In this document: positions 1 through 8,400 of the stretch, piece by piece
How positions within the stretch are numbered: position 1 is the first letter of the stretch
Layout: the number at the start of each line of letters is the position of its first letter
Source of the DNA: Stephanodiscus triporus
Taxonomy: Eukaryota > Bacillariophyta > Thalassiosirophyceae > Thalassiosirales > Thalassiosiraceae
NCBI GenBank assembly: GCA_036939755.1
Contig: JALLAZ010000404.1
Span: 1-15,976, forward strand
Length of the DNA: 15,976 nucleotides
Reading direction: 5' to 3'
Program-made: the position numbers and the translations under genes
The notes under the pieces: generated by a model
The model's database searches: none
What the model was told of the DNA's origin: nothing
Seen by the model: the letters and a program-made list of their open reading frames with translations, nothing else

Positions 1-75
1 GTCCTCGTTATCGTCCTCGTCCTCGTCCTCGTCCACGTTGTCGTCATCGTCGTCTTCTTCTTCGTCGTCGTTAAC
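1..75 (+). repeat. TCC/TCG trinucleotide tract encoding poly-Ser
   Basis: Imperfect (TCN)n repeat at the window edge, in frame with the TPM-RING gene and read as an almost pure serine run. It lies before the TPM domain and could be a linker or part of a longer N-terminal region outside the window. Confidence 0.8.
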
Positions 76-1614
76 GGAAGGACGATTGTACACGGATGCC
101 GTGGGGGGGATTTTTGCCCCGATTCGCGGGGGAGACGGCATCGGGGCCGCTCCCGAGATGAACGAGAGGATTGAGATTGCCATTGCCCTGGTCGAGAGGG
201 TGAGTTCGCTTGAAAAATCTCGTCAATTTCGTTTGTTTGCGTCCTTCGCATTTTCGATCACACCATCTAAAACACACACATACACACAAACACATAACAA
301 AACAGATTAACATGCCTTCAATCCTACGGTCAGATTCTTACTTTTTTTACTCAGATCAGGTACGTGGCCTGGCATTTTTCTGTGAAATATTATGTTAGTA
401 GGTACAAGAATACTTTTTTATCTTTCGGATCGGGGCGTAATGATTTTTTGGTTTCCGCTGTCTTGAACTAGGATGATATGGTGAACGACGCGGCGCAATA
501 CTTCGCTCGATACATACATGACAAATGGTCGAAGTCCCTGGCCCAGGAGCGAAATGCGGGCGAATCTTCCACTAGTATCGTTCTCATTTTCATTTCGACT
601 CTAGATCGAATATGCTACATATCCTCCGGAAATCGCATAGCGGCCGTCCTCCCATGGTGGAGATTGGAACACGTGGTGCAGGACATGAAACCGTACCTGC
701 AAAACGGACAGATAGGCGACGCCCTTTTCAAGGGCATTGAGGATCTGTCGAAACTGCTGATCACGGGCCCGCCTTCGTTTGCTGACAGAGTTAATGACTT
801 CTTAGAACGATTCGGCGTGGTTATCCTCTTCACGATTTTCACGTTCGTCTTCGCCACATGGGGCGAGTGCAGGGATCGCAGGAAGAGGTTATTCTTGGCA
901 GAGAGAAGGAGCCGGATGACGGCGGCGGAGAAGGAAAGGGCCAGGTTGCTGCAAGTAGAGTTCCGGTCGCAGATCGTAAGATGTGTATTGCTCTGTCTTG
1001 ATTCTATTTGTCGACTGTCATCCTCTCATTACACGCCCGCCTTCGTCAATGATCAGTGTCCAATATGCCTGGAGCCGTTCGATCTGACTCCTGAGAAAGA
1101 TACTCGTGCTGAATGCGACATTACATCGCTTGATTCTTCCCAAAAGAGGAAAAACCAAAAATTGAAACGTGTCGACAGTTTTGGCATCCCCATAATCGGG
1201 AGTGACGATAAACCGATTAAAATGCTTCGTTGTGGACACATCTTCGATTCGACGTGCTGGCAAATGTGGGTCGATTCCGGCACGGGGAATCCATGGATAT
1301 GCCCCGTATGCCGTCAGGATGTGGGACGCCCTAAAAGGAGAGAGGAAAGTACGAATCAGGATCAGCAGCAGTCATCGTTATTCGCGAGGATGATGACCAA
1401 CACGTCGGGCCCGTCCATGTTGCTTAGGCCCATTAACAATACGCCGCACTACAACTCCATTCAACATTCGCCCATCACCCCTATCAGGTTTGTCAACCGT
1501 TTGGGAGTACATCCTACGTTAGGGCTGTCTTCGACCGCCCTGATGGATGGGGTTACTGAAAATACTCCTTTGTTTTCGCGAGCTTCTACAGGAGAAGGGA
1601 GTGATGATCACTAG
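2..1614 (+). CDS. TPM-domain / transmembrane / RING-finger membrane protein (5' end outside window), putative E3 ubiquitin ligase
   Basis: Exons 2-199, 306-359 and 472-1614, joined through GT-AG introns (106 and 112 bp) in phase 0; the frame is open to the window edge, so the start is missing. About 464 residues are visible. Order seen: a poly-Ser stretch; a TPM-like (Psb32/MOLO-1) domain from the LTEGRLYTDAVGG region to the LPWWRLEHVVQDMKPYL region (about 77-770); one membrane segment, FGVVILFTIFTFVFATW (811-861); a basic RDRRKR stop-transfer; then a RING with CPIC (1057-1068), CGH (1231-1239), a Cys at 1255-1257 and CPVC (1300-1311). A long insert separates the first and second Cys pairs. 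The C-terminal tail is Ser/Thr/Pro-rich. Inferred topology: TPM domain lumenal or extracellular, RING cytosolic, ubiquitin transfer at a membrane. The fifth zinc ligand is Asp. An 81-bp in-frame stretch (976-1056) may be a further intron. Family call firm; substrate unknown. Confidence 0.85.
976..1056 (+). other. Candidate cryptic intron without stop codons, 81 bp
   Basis: Starts GTAAGA, ends GATCAG, begins on a codon boundary and is 27 codons long, so retention keeps the frame. Removing it joins EFRSQI directly to CPICLEPF. Its translation (IVRCVLLCLDSICRL...) is hydrophobic and Cys-rich, unlike the charged sequence before it. In diatom relatives as I recall them, the RING follows the charged helix directly. 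Inference; not proven from the sequence alone. Confidence 0.55.
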
Positions 1615-1697
1615 GTCTCTAACAACATTGGCGTCTGAACGAAAAATTGTATTGTATGTATTGTATCGGGGCGTAAAATAGAATGGCGTTATATGTT

Positions 1698-2797
1698 TTA
1701 CATCCGCCCACTCATCCAACGATCGTTGTTGATGGCATATCTTTTGAAAGATTCGTCTCTCACCAATTCAGACACTTCTCGAAGAGTAGGCTTCGTTTTG
1801 TACGTTTTAAGAATCTCGACACTCGAATCTGGCTTCTCAAGCAGCGCTTCCCAGTTTCCGGGGAACGATCTGTAAATAAACCCTTTAGATATCCTCTTCA
1901 GATAGTAAACTTCCTCAAATCCTTTGCGATTCCCGATGTCGTACGACGTCGAGTAAGCATTATTCAACACGAGAAAGGGGCAGTCGGGTTGCCCGTGAGC
2001 TGATACTAGTCTGTCCCATGTTTCTTCTCCTCCGGGGTTGATAGCTATGATCGCCTCATTGCTTCTTCCCCTGAGAGAAAATCGGGACGAAATATTATGA
2101 AAGATGAGGAATTTTTATGATAAACAACATCGAAATTCTCATAAAGAGGTCGACATACTCCTTGCGTGCCCTATCCTGAAAGATCATCCCACTTCGCGAA
2201 ATATCCCCCAGATTATTGATCTCGTCGAATTTCACCTGTTCGGCAGTGAGCACCCCGACCGGTTTGCCTCCGATCGCACCTCCCTTCATGGCGCCCGCCA
2301 ATCTCTTCGCCCAGTAAACGTTGGAATACGCCACGAGATTGCGACTGACGTTCGAGCCGGGCTTGTAGCCGCCCTTGATCCCGAGGTCGCGCGCGACCAT
2401 CGTCGTGCCGAATTTCTGACTGCGAGATTTTACATTATTATAATGACAAGAGCATTATTTATTGGTCCAGGAAGTCGGAACGAATATGCGAAATACAACA
2501 TTGCAAGAACGTCGCGAGGCAAAATACTATCGTGATATCGGCTCACTTGAGGGGCGTGCCGAATTTCGCCTCCTCGACGTTCGGAACGGGGGGGAACTGC
2601 ACCTCCATGTTTCTCTTCCCCGCCGAGATCGCCCTGGAGATGGCGCCGCACGCCTGCTTGGCGATCTGATCGTCGAAGTAGGCGCCGTACATTTTCGGCA
2701 TGCTCTTGCCTCCGTCGATTAGGGGGATGAGGCCGAAGACATGGGCGGGGGCAAGCACGACTAGAACGAGGATGACAAGGGGGTGTCGAGGTTTCAT
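1698..2797 (-). CDS. DUF1995-domain protein, predicted plastid-targeted (LPA3-like family)
   Basis: Three exons on the minus strand: 2797-2547, 2419-2159 and 2070-1698, joined through introns of 127 and 88 bp (GTGAGC...CGCAG; GTATGT...CTCAG). Split codons restore AAT (giving PLNQKFGTTMV) and GAG (giving ARKEGRSNEAII), leaving 294 aa with no stop. The first 22 residues (MKPRHPLVILVLVVLAPAHV-FG) form a signal peptide with Phe just after the likely cleavage site, as in the ASAFAP motif of diatom plastid preproteins; the transit part is very short. The rest matches DUF1995: EVQFPP near residue 65, KPGSN, YWAKRLAG, AINPGGEE, LNNAYSTSYD, YYLKRISKG, RSFPGNWE, and a C-terminal RWMSGRM. In plants, DUF1995 proteins such as LPA3 assist photosystem II assembly; a similar role here is inferred. 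It converges on the TPM-RING gene with an 83-bp gap and diverges from the AP endonuclease. Confidence 0.9.
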
Positions 2798-3041
2798 CGT
2801 GGTGCGCGTCTTGGGACTACTCTATAACTCTAAATAACTCCCTCTTGTTGAGGAACTGAGCCTGGGATCTTCCTTGGCAGTTTCGTTTGGGGGCTAGATT
2901 TGGCGCCAGATTTCGTAACAGTAGAGCCGGCCCGCCGAGGACCGAGGACGACAAACGAATGAAAACCATGTAGGGTATGGTACCACTCTCTCCACGCTCT
3001 CTCTCGCTGTGTCTCCGTTGCCGATCAATTACCTCTATTGT
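2798..3041. promoter_or_regulatory. Divergent promoter between the DUF1995 and AP endonuclease genes
   Basis: The 244 bp between the two start codons must hold both promoters. It carries TTTGGCGCC at 2899-2907, which fits the E2F consensus TTTSSCGS, and a CT-rich stretch at about 2985-3017 just before the endonuclease start, typical of a pyrimidine-rich leader. No TATA box is obvious. Confidence 0.5.
2899..2906 (+). promoter_or_regulatory. E2F-like site TTTGGCGC
   Basis: Exact match to the E2F/DP consensus TTTSSCGS, 136 bp upstream of the endonuclease ATG and 102 bp upstream of the DUF1995 start on the other strand. E2F/DP factors are widespread in eukaryotes and control S-phase and repair genes. 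The match is short and could be chance. Confidence 0.35.
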
Positions 3042-4625
3042 ATGAATATTTTGGCGTCCCCACTACGCAAATTTCTGCTGGCCCAGTGCTGCTGCCGTTC
3101 GAACCATCTCCCCGTCGCCGCGTCGTTTCGCCGACCGCCTCAACTTTGTTTTTTTCAACCTCAAATTTCGGCAGCAATGACCTCGATACGATCGACTCGG
3201 ACGGGGCCTTCCCCCGCCTCCGTCGTTGCCCCCGCCGACGACGACGTCGTCGCGATCGAAGAGGCCGAGAAAGCCGGGGGGGGAAAGTCCGATATCCCGA
3301 TCCGAAAGAAGCGGAAGATTCCGGCCCCGCCCGCGCCCGCGGCGGCGACGTCGTCGTCGTCGTCGTCGGACGAGCCGGCGGAGGCGGCGGCGGCATCCGC
3401 GAAGAAGGAGGAGAAGAAGAAGAAGAAGGCCGCGACGCATCAGCAGTGGACGGAGCGAACCCCCCTCGTCCGACTTTGGGATCCCACGTCGCTCGCCGAC
3501 GAGATCGGCCGTCGTCCCTTCGTCGTTATCTCGTGGAACGTCGCGGGATTGCGCGCGCTCGTGAAGAACCGTCCGGACGCACTACCGGACCTGGTTAGGA
3601 GGTACGACGCGGACGTGCTGTGCCTGCAGGAGACGAAGCTACAGGTCGAGAACATGAACGATCCGAGGCTCGGGTTGCGGGAATACTTCGAGGAGAGGAT
3701 GGGGGGGTACGACTGTCACTGGAGCTACTCGGTGGAGAGGAAGGGATATTCGGGCACCGCCATGTTCATTCGGAGGGGGGGGGGAGTCGTTGGTCTCGAC
3801 CGCGGCGGGGGGGAGGGTTCGATGAAGGGCAAGAAGAAGCAGGCGAAGTTGGGCGCGTTCTTCGGGTCCGCCGAGTCCTCCGACGGTGGCGGCGGGAAGA
3901 GGGGGGTGGATGGCTCGTCGAACGCTGTCGACGTTCCCATTTCACACCTACGGCCCGTCAACGTCGAGACCGAGCTGGGCCTGCCGGAGCACGACGCCGA
4001 GGGACGGATCATCACCGCCGAGTTTCCCCTGTTCTACCTGACCAACGTCTACGTCCCGAACTCCGGCCAGAAACTCGACCGACTGGGCTACCGCACGGAG
4101 CGATGGGACGTGGACTTCCTCGCGATGATGCGGCGGCTGGAGGAGGAGGGCGATAAGCCCGTGATATGGCTCGGCGATCTCAACGTGGCGAACGGGGCCA
4201 AGGATACTTGGAATGAGGGCGCGAAGCATCTGGCCAAGAGTGCCGGCACGACGGCGGAGGAGCGCGCATCCTTCGAGGTGCAGTTGGGCGCTGGTTTCGT
4301 CGATGCCTTTCGGTATTTGCATCAGGACGGACGGGGGCATTACACCTACTGGAGTCAACGGGCGGGGAACAGGGAGCCCAACAAGGGACTGAGGTTGGAT
4401 TATTTCATCTGCAGCAGGGGGCTAATGGAAGATGGAGATGGAAAGAAGGCGCTCGTGAGGGATAGCTACATGGTGCCCGATGTATTGGGCAGCGACCACT
4501 GCCCCATTGTGTTGGTAAGTGGCCCTGATTATCTTTGCGCGTTGTTATCTTCACATCTATCTCTCAAAAATTGAACGATGATTTTTTTCTCGCTTTTCAT
4601 CAAGGAAATTGAAATCAGGAAATGA
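3042..4625 (+). CDS. APEX1: AP endonuclease, ExoIII/APE1 family, with N-terminal presequence and internal PIP box
   Basis: Exons 3042-4514 and 4605-4625 (GTAAGT...TCAAG intron, 90 bp) give 497 aa ending SDHCPIVLEIEIRK. It cleaves DNA 5' of abasic sites in base excision repair. Family motifs seen: SWNVAGLRA (N166), LCLQETK (E197), YSGTA, NVYVPNSG followed by LDRLGYRTERWD, GDLNVA (D379, N381), AGTTAEER, RLDYF, and SDHCP (D485, H486); the catalytic set is complete. The start is the first in-frame ATG. The first ~64 residues lack acidic residues and look like a mitochondrial (or other organellar) presequence. A second ATG at 3177 (residue 46) precedes basic stretches IRKKRKIP and KKEEKKKKK suited to the nucleus. 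A Gly/Lys-rich insert in the catalytic domain (about residues 245-300) holds QAKLGAFF, a canonical PCNA-binding box. Length exceeds human APE1 (318 aa) because of the leader and insert. The symbol marks the family; orthology among APE paralogues is not settled. Confidence 0.92.
3406..3430 (+). repeat. AAG/GAG trinucleotide tract (Lys/Glu-rich linker)
   Basis: Purine triplet repeat coding for KKEEKKKKK in the disordered N-terminal region of the AP endonuclease, probably part of a nuclear localisation region. It sits beside other low-complexity stretches (poly-Ser, poly-Ala). Confidence 0.7.
3840..3863 (+). other. PIP box (QAKLGAFF) coding segment
   Basis: Residues 267-274 of the AP endonuclease read Q-A-K-L-G-A-F-F, an exact fit to the PCNA-binding consensus Qxx[LIM]xx[FY][FY], preceded by Lys residues (KGKKK), as is common for such motifs. 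It lies in an apparently disordered Gly/Ser/Lys-rich loop not present in human APE1. Confidence 0.75.
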
Positions 4626-5198
4626 TAGCCCCACTCATCCCCCATCTTTCACATAAAACGTCATCGTCGACAATAAAATAAAGAGGCTGGGCCTAAACAC
4701 ATTCTTCGGCGTAGTTATTTTAGTTCCATGAGGAAATATGATACCATGTTGATATTGACTTTTCTCCTCTATATCGTACCTTCGTACAAAATGAACTCGC
4801 AATAGTTGATAAAAATGGGGAAGCTCCGTTCAATGGGTGTGGTCAGTTGGGGGGTACACGTTAGTTTTTCTGAACTGGAATCGCGTTTGTGAGGATCTCG
4901 AGACTCAACATGATTGCTTTCCCGTGTCAGGCGAGGGCACCACCGCATCAACATCCCTGATGGTTTTGCACGCGTTGTTCGTCCCAAGAACAAGTTGTCA
5001 TGGTGCGCTACTGAGTGTTATATTTACTTTGCTGCATCAATAGAAACCGTTGGAAGCGGTGGCGAAAAAGAACGCTCATATGGATGTTGTCGCAGTGGGG
5101 GCGCGTGGGTGATGATGATATTTAAAGCCAAACAGCCAGCGTGTCCATAAAAAATTCCCCCTAGTAGTACACTCTCTCCTTTTTTCTCGTTCCTTTCT
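4626..5198. other. Intergenic stretch, no convincing gene
   Basis: AT-richer sequence after the AP endonuclease stop. The open frames here are under 80 codons, with no recognisable protein and no consistent splice pairs on the plus strand. The minus strand from about 5198 downward may be the 3' UTR of the large gene. A few purine-rich and A-rich runs occur, but nothing I can name. Confidence 0.5.
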
Positions 5199-5293
5199 CT
5201 GCAGTATTGATTTCGGAGACAGGAGTTCGATGTGATCGTTAATTCTACCTTGCTTAGAATGCGTATCAGTATGGTAGCACCAAGAAAACTTAC
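5199..5293 (-). other. Candidate intron in the 3' region of the large gene (95 bp)
   Basis: On the minus strand GTTCG|GTAAGTTTTC opens at 5293 and ATACTGCAG closes at 5199. Both sites are strong and the length is normal for this window. No solid coding frame spans it, so it probably lies in a spliced 3' UTR or an alternative C-terminal exon. Confidence 0.5.
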
Positions 5294-5342
5294 CGAACGC
5301 ATCCTCTTGATCCCCCCTGCGCCATCCACTTTTCCAAGCCCA

Positions 5343-5441
5343 CTCGCAAAATAATTTTGTACGATGAGAATGAACTTGGTTGGGTTTGGCCTGACTTTGC
5401 TAGGACCTTGGGCGCGGGAATGCGATCGAAGTGCAACTTAC
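5343..5441 (-). other. Candidate intron just after the stop codon of the large gene (99 bp)
   Basis: A strong donor, CAAAAG|GTAAGTTG, lies 10 nt downstream of the TAA at 5454-5452. The best acceptor is ATTTTGCGAG ending at 5343, leaving a 49-nt exon (5342-5294) before the next donor. The acceptor choice is uncertain; GGCGCAG about 25 nt further on is an alternative. Confidence 0.4.
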
Positions 5442-5451
5442 CTTTTGCTGG

Positions 5452-8400
5452 TTACATCTCTTCAGACATTGTAGTCTGGGACATAAGATAGTTCGAATAT
5501 TCGTCTATCGCTCTCAATGACTCTCCCGAGAAAGTTTTTTGGCTCATAATGTCAGTATTACCCATGGACTTACCAGCATATGGGTTGGATATTTGAATGC
5601 TATTGGTCCTTTTTAGAGAAAGGTCCCGTTCAAGTTTGCCTAGCTTGTCGAATGATATGCAAAATTTCCGAATTTCGATATAGTTCGGTTTGGCAGCGGG
5701 GCTAGGTTCATTATTATTCATCTGAATGAGGAAGTCACGAAGAATATTTGATGTTTCTTGATGTCGCAGTAGCTCTCCACAGAGAAGGAGGCACACGAAA
5801 ACCTCATATATGTAGGCAGATTGGCGAGAGGATGACTCATTGGAGTCTGTTGTATTCGGTGACGAAGCGCGGACCCACGAAAGCAAAGTCACTGTCTCTT
5901 TCTCCAGAGATGCGGCCTTAAGAGTGTATGGAAGCGCAAGGAAATACCGAGCACAACAAAAGAACTCTGCAACAAATGTCTCATCCAAGTTCGACCTTAC
6001 AGAATTGCACAGACATTCCTTAAGTGAGTGGATCAACTTGGTGTAGGTTGCAATGCTTGTCAGATTCCCACTGTCGTTGTAGATTTTCTGTCTAGGGGAA
6101 AATTCGTCCGATAAGAATATCTTGATCATGCGAGTGAGCAATTGGAGGGACATCGATATACAAGGACGGGTAGTGCTATCATTACCAAGCCGACCGACAA
6201 GGAAAACATTCATGACCCAATCTCTTAATTCAATCATCGATTCCAGATCATCAATGCTATCAACATCTGCAGAGACCATGCGATTATTCATTGCTCGCCC
6301 CAGTCCATCCGAAGGGAGGGTAATGCGATCTATGATTGTTTCTGGTGTCAGAGTGAGCCGGGAACTGACTGACGTGATGAAAGCGTCTATTACGGCATTT
6401 CCTTTCGACGAGAACCCGCGAAATGCATTGAATAATACTACCCGATAGTTGTCTTTGTCTCCGCAAGCCGCGGCATAAACCAAGAGATCGCCTGTGCGAC
6501 GATAGAAGGACATCGAGAGATCCTCCGTCAAAGTCAAAGGGAGCGTGCCGTCGCTCGACCCCGGGTGCCCTCTTCTTCGAAGACAAAGATTCAATTTCAC
6601 AGCTACCTCTTCGATCGTTCGTCTCAGATCTAGGTTCCCTCTGAAGGCTGATGCAATCAAGTTCAACCGTACGAAGTCACGTGCTATGATACTTTCCCAG
6701 TTATTATTTTGGCGTAGCATGAGCGTCATCAAAGTGCCACATAATTCTGTATAAGCCCGGTGAAATGCAAGTGCCTTCGCTCTTTGGTATCTAGTGTCGG
6801 AATCGTCGCACCCGATACGTCGTTGTTCTTCAAGTTCCAATTCTATCCCTGAAAGATAGTACAAGTTTTCTATGATCATAGTCGAAACAACGGAACAAAC
6901 CCCCCCCATGACCGTATCCAAGCGATCAATGCTGCAATTTTTTAGTGGCGCAAATAGGGCCTGAAACACAATGAGTCGTTTCAAGCATTCTCTCTCGACA
7001 GATACTTGCGGCAACAGTTCGCGAAGGTCTTCGTCCTTGTCCAATTGCAGTGTTTTGCATATGTTAACGATTTTGGTTCCAATAGATCTGAATGATTGCC
7101 AGGTGCCAACGGGGCATTTTATGTCATACGGCGAAGATGATGCGAGGACTTGACCAAAATTTTCAAGGAAAGACCAGATATTTTTGCTTGTGTATGCTGG
7201 TCCAACTGTATCAAAGTATTCACCTTTCATCCTTTTGATTTTGTATGACTCCTGATCGGGATCTTGAGGGGCCAACGGCAAATGATTTTGTGCTTTTGAT
7301 AGCAGATCATTTCCTTTAGATCTAGAATTATGACCATCCAACATATATAACAACGAGAGGTTGGAGGAAGGAAACATAGCCAAAGTGTCCGAGTCCATCA
7401 AGGCCGCGAACAAGTAGTTGAATATCTTTTGACTATATTGCATCACCAGAGCCTTGCAGAAGCGGCTATGTTTGCTCAGTCGAAGTAGCTCGCTAGAGAA
7501 GCACGTCGCCATCTGCCGCAGGTAAAACCTGCAATCATCTCCAATTGGATAATTTGGCTCTAAAATTTCATAAACACCACTCAGTGGTAGTATCGAGCAA
7601 AGAGCAGCAAGGACACTAAGGACTCCTCCTGACTGGCTATGGCATAGCTTCCGATGTTCACCATTTTCATTGCTGTTTCCAACCGATGGCAATAGTCTCG
7701 TTGTCTATTGAAAGTAGAATTGACATTGAAGCTGATGTTTGAGAAGCATTCAATCGTTGCAAGCTTCAAAAGCAATGACTCAAACTCGATACTCACAACA
7801 AATGATAGATAAACATCAGCTCCAGCTTGCCACTCAGTGTTGGATTGTGCACGTTGCACATTAGGCATCTCATCAGTTCCACAGGCATGCACGAGTGCTA
7901 TGGCTTGTCGTATTGCGCCAAGGCAGCTACGAAACGATGTTTCTACACACCCGTCTTTGCTCAATGCCTTCGCAAACATGTTCCTCGATGCTGTTTCAAC
8001 AATGACAATGAGGGCTTTTGTTAATGATTCCATAACAAACCGAAAAAACTTTGAACTTCCCAAATTCTTGATTGTGTTGACCAGCTGCAATAGAATATTG
8101 ACAGGTGGAGCGACCTTGGTCATGAGCTCAAGAATGAATTTGGCCCGACCAAAAATTAAGTTGATGTGCATCGTTATTGACCGTATAATATCGGCGCAGG
8201 ATTTAGATGCATTCATATGAGCCTTGCATTTCTCTTCATTTTCTGAAAGACGGCCTTTTTCATTCAATTTATCCAGTAGATCACACGTTGAGAGGAGGTT
8301 TGAAATGATTGAGGCTAGTAAATATACCATCGACGACGGCTCTATATCAGCCTTGACTGCGACAAGGTGACTGTGCAAGCGCTCGGTAATTTGATGTGGG

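Noticed and set aside
271..300. CA-rich microsatellite before the first acceptor of the RING gene
   Set aside because: It replaces the usual pyrimidine tract, but it is short and imperfect and the AG at 304-305 is the first after the donor, so the splice site still stands.
429..1676. 12-mer ATCGGGGCGTAA repeated in intron 2 (429-440) and after the RING stop (1665-1676)
   Set aside because: A few shared 12-mers are expected by chance in 16 kb.
3038..3598. Alternative-frame ORFs over the start of the AP endonuclease
   Set aside because: Arg-rich low-complexity shadows; the endonuclease frame holds all catalytic motifs.
4837..5150. Plus-strand ORFs of 68 and 78 codons after the AP endonuclease
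   Set aside because: No domain, no matching splice sites, and they overlap each other in different frames.
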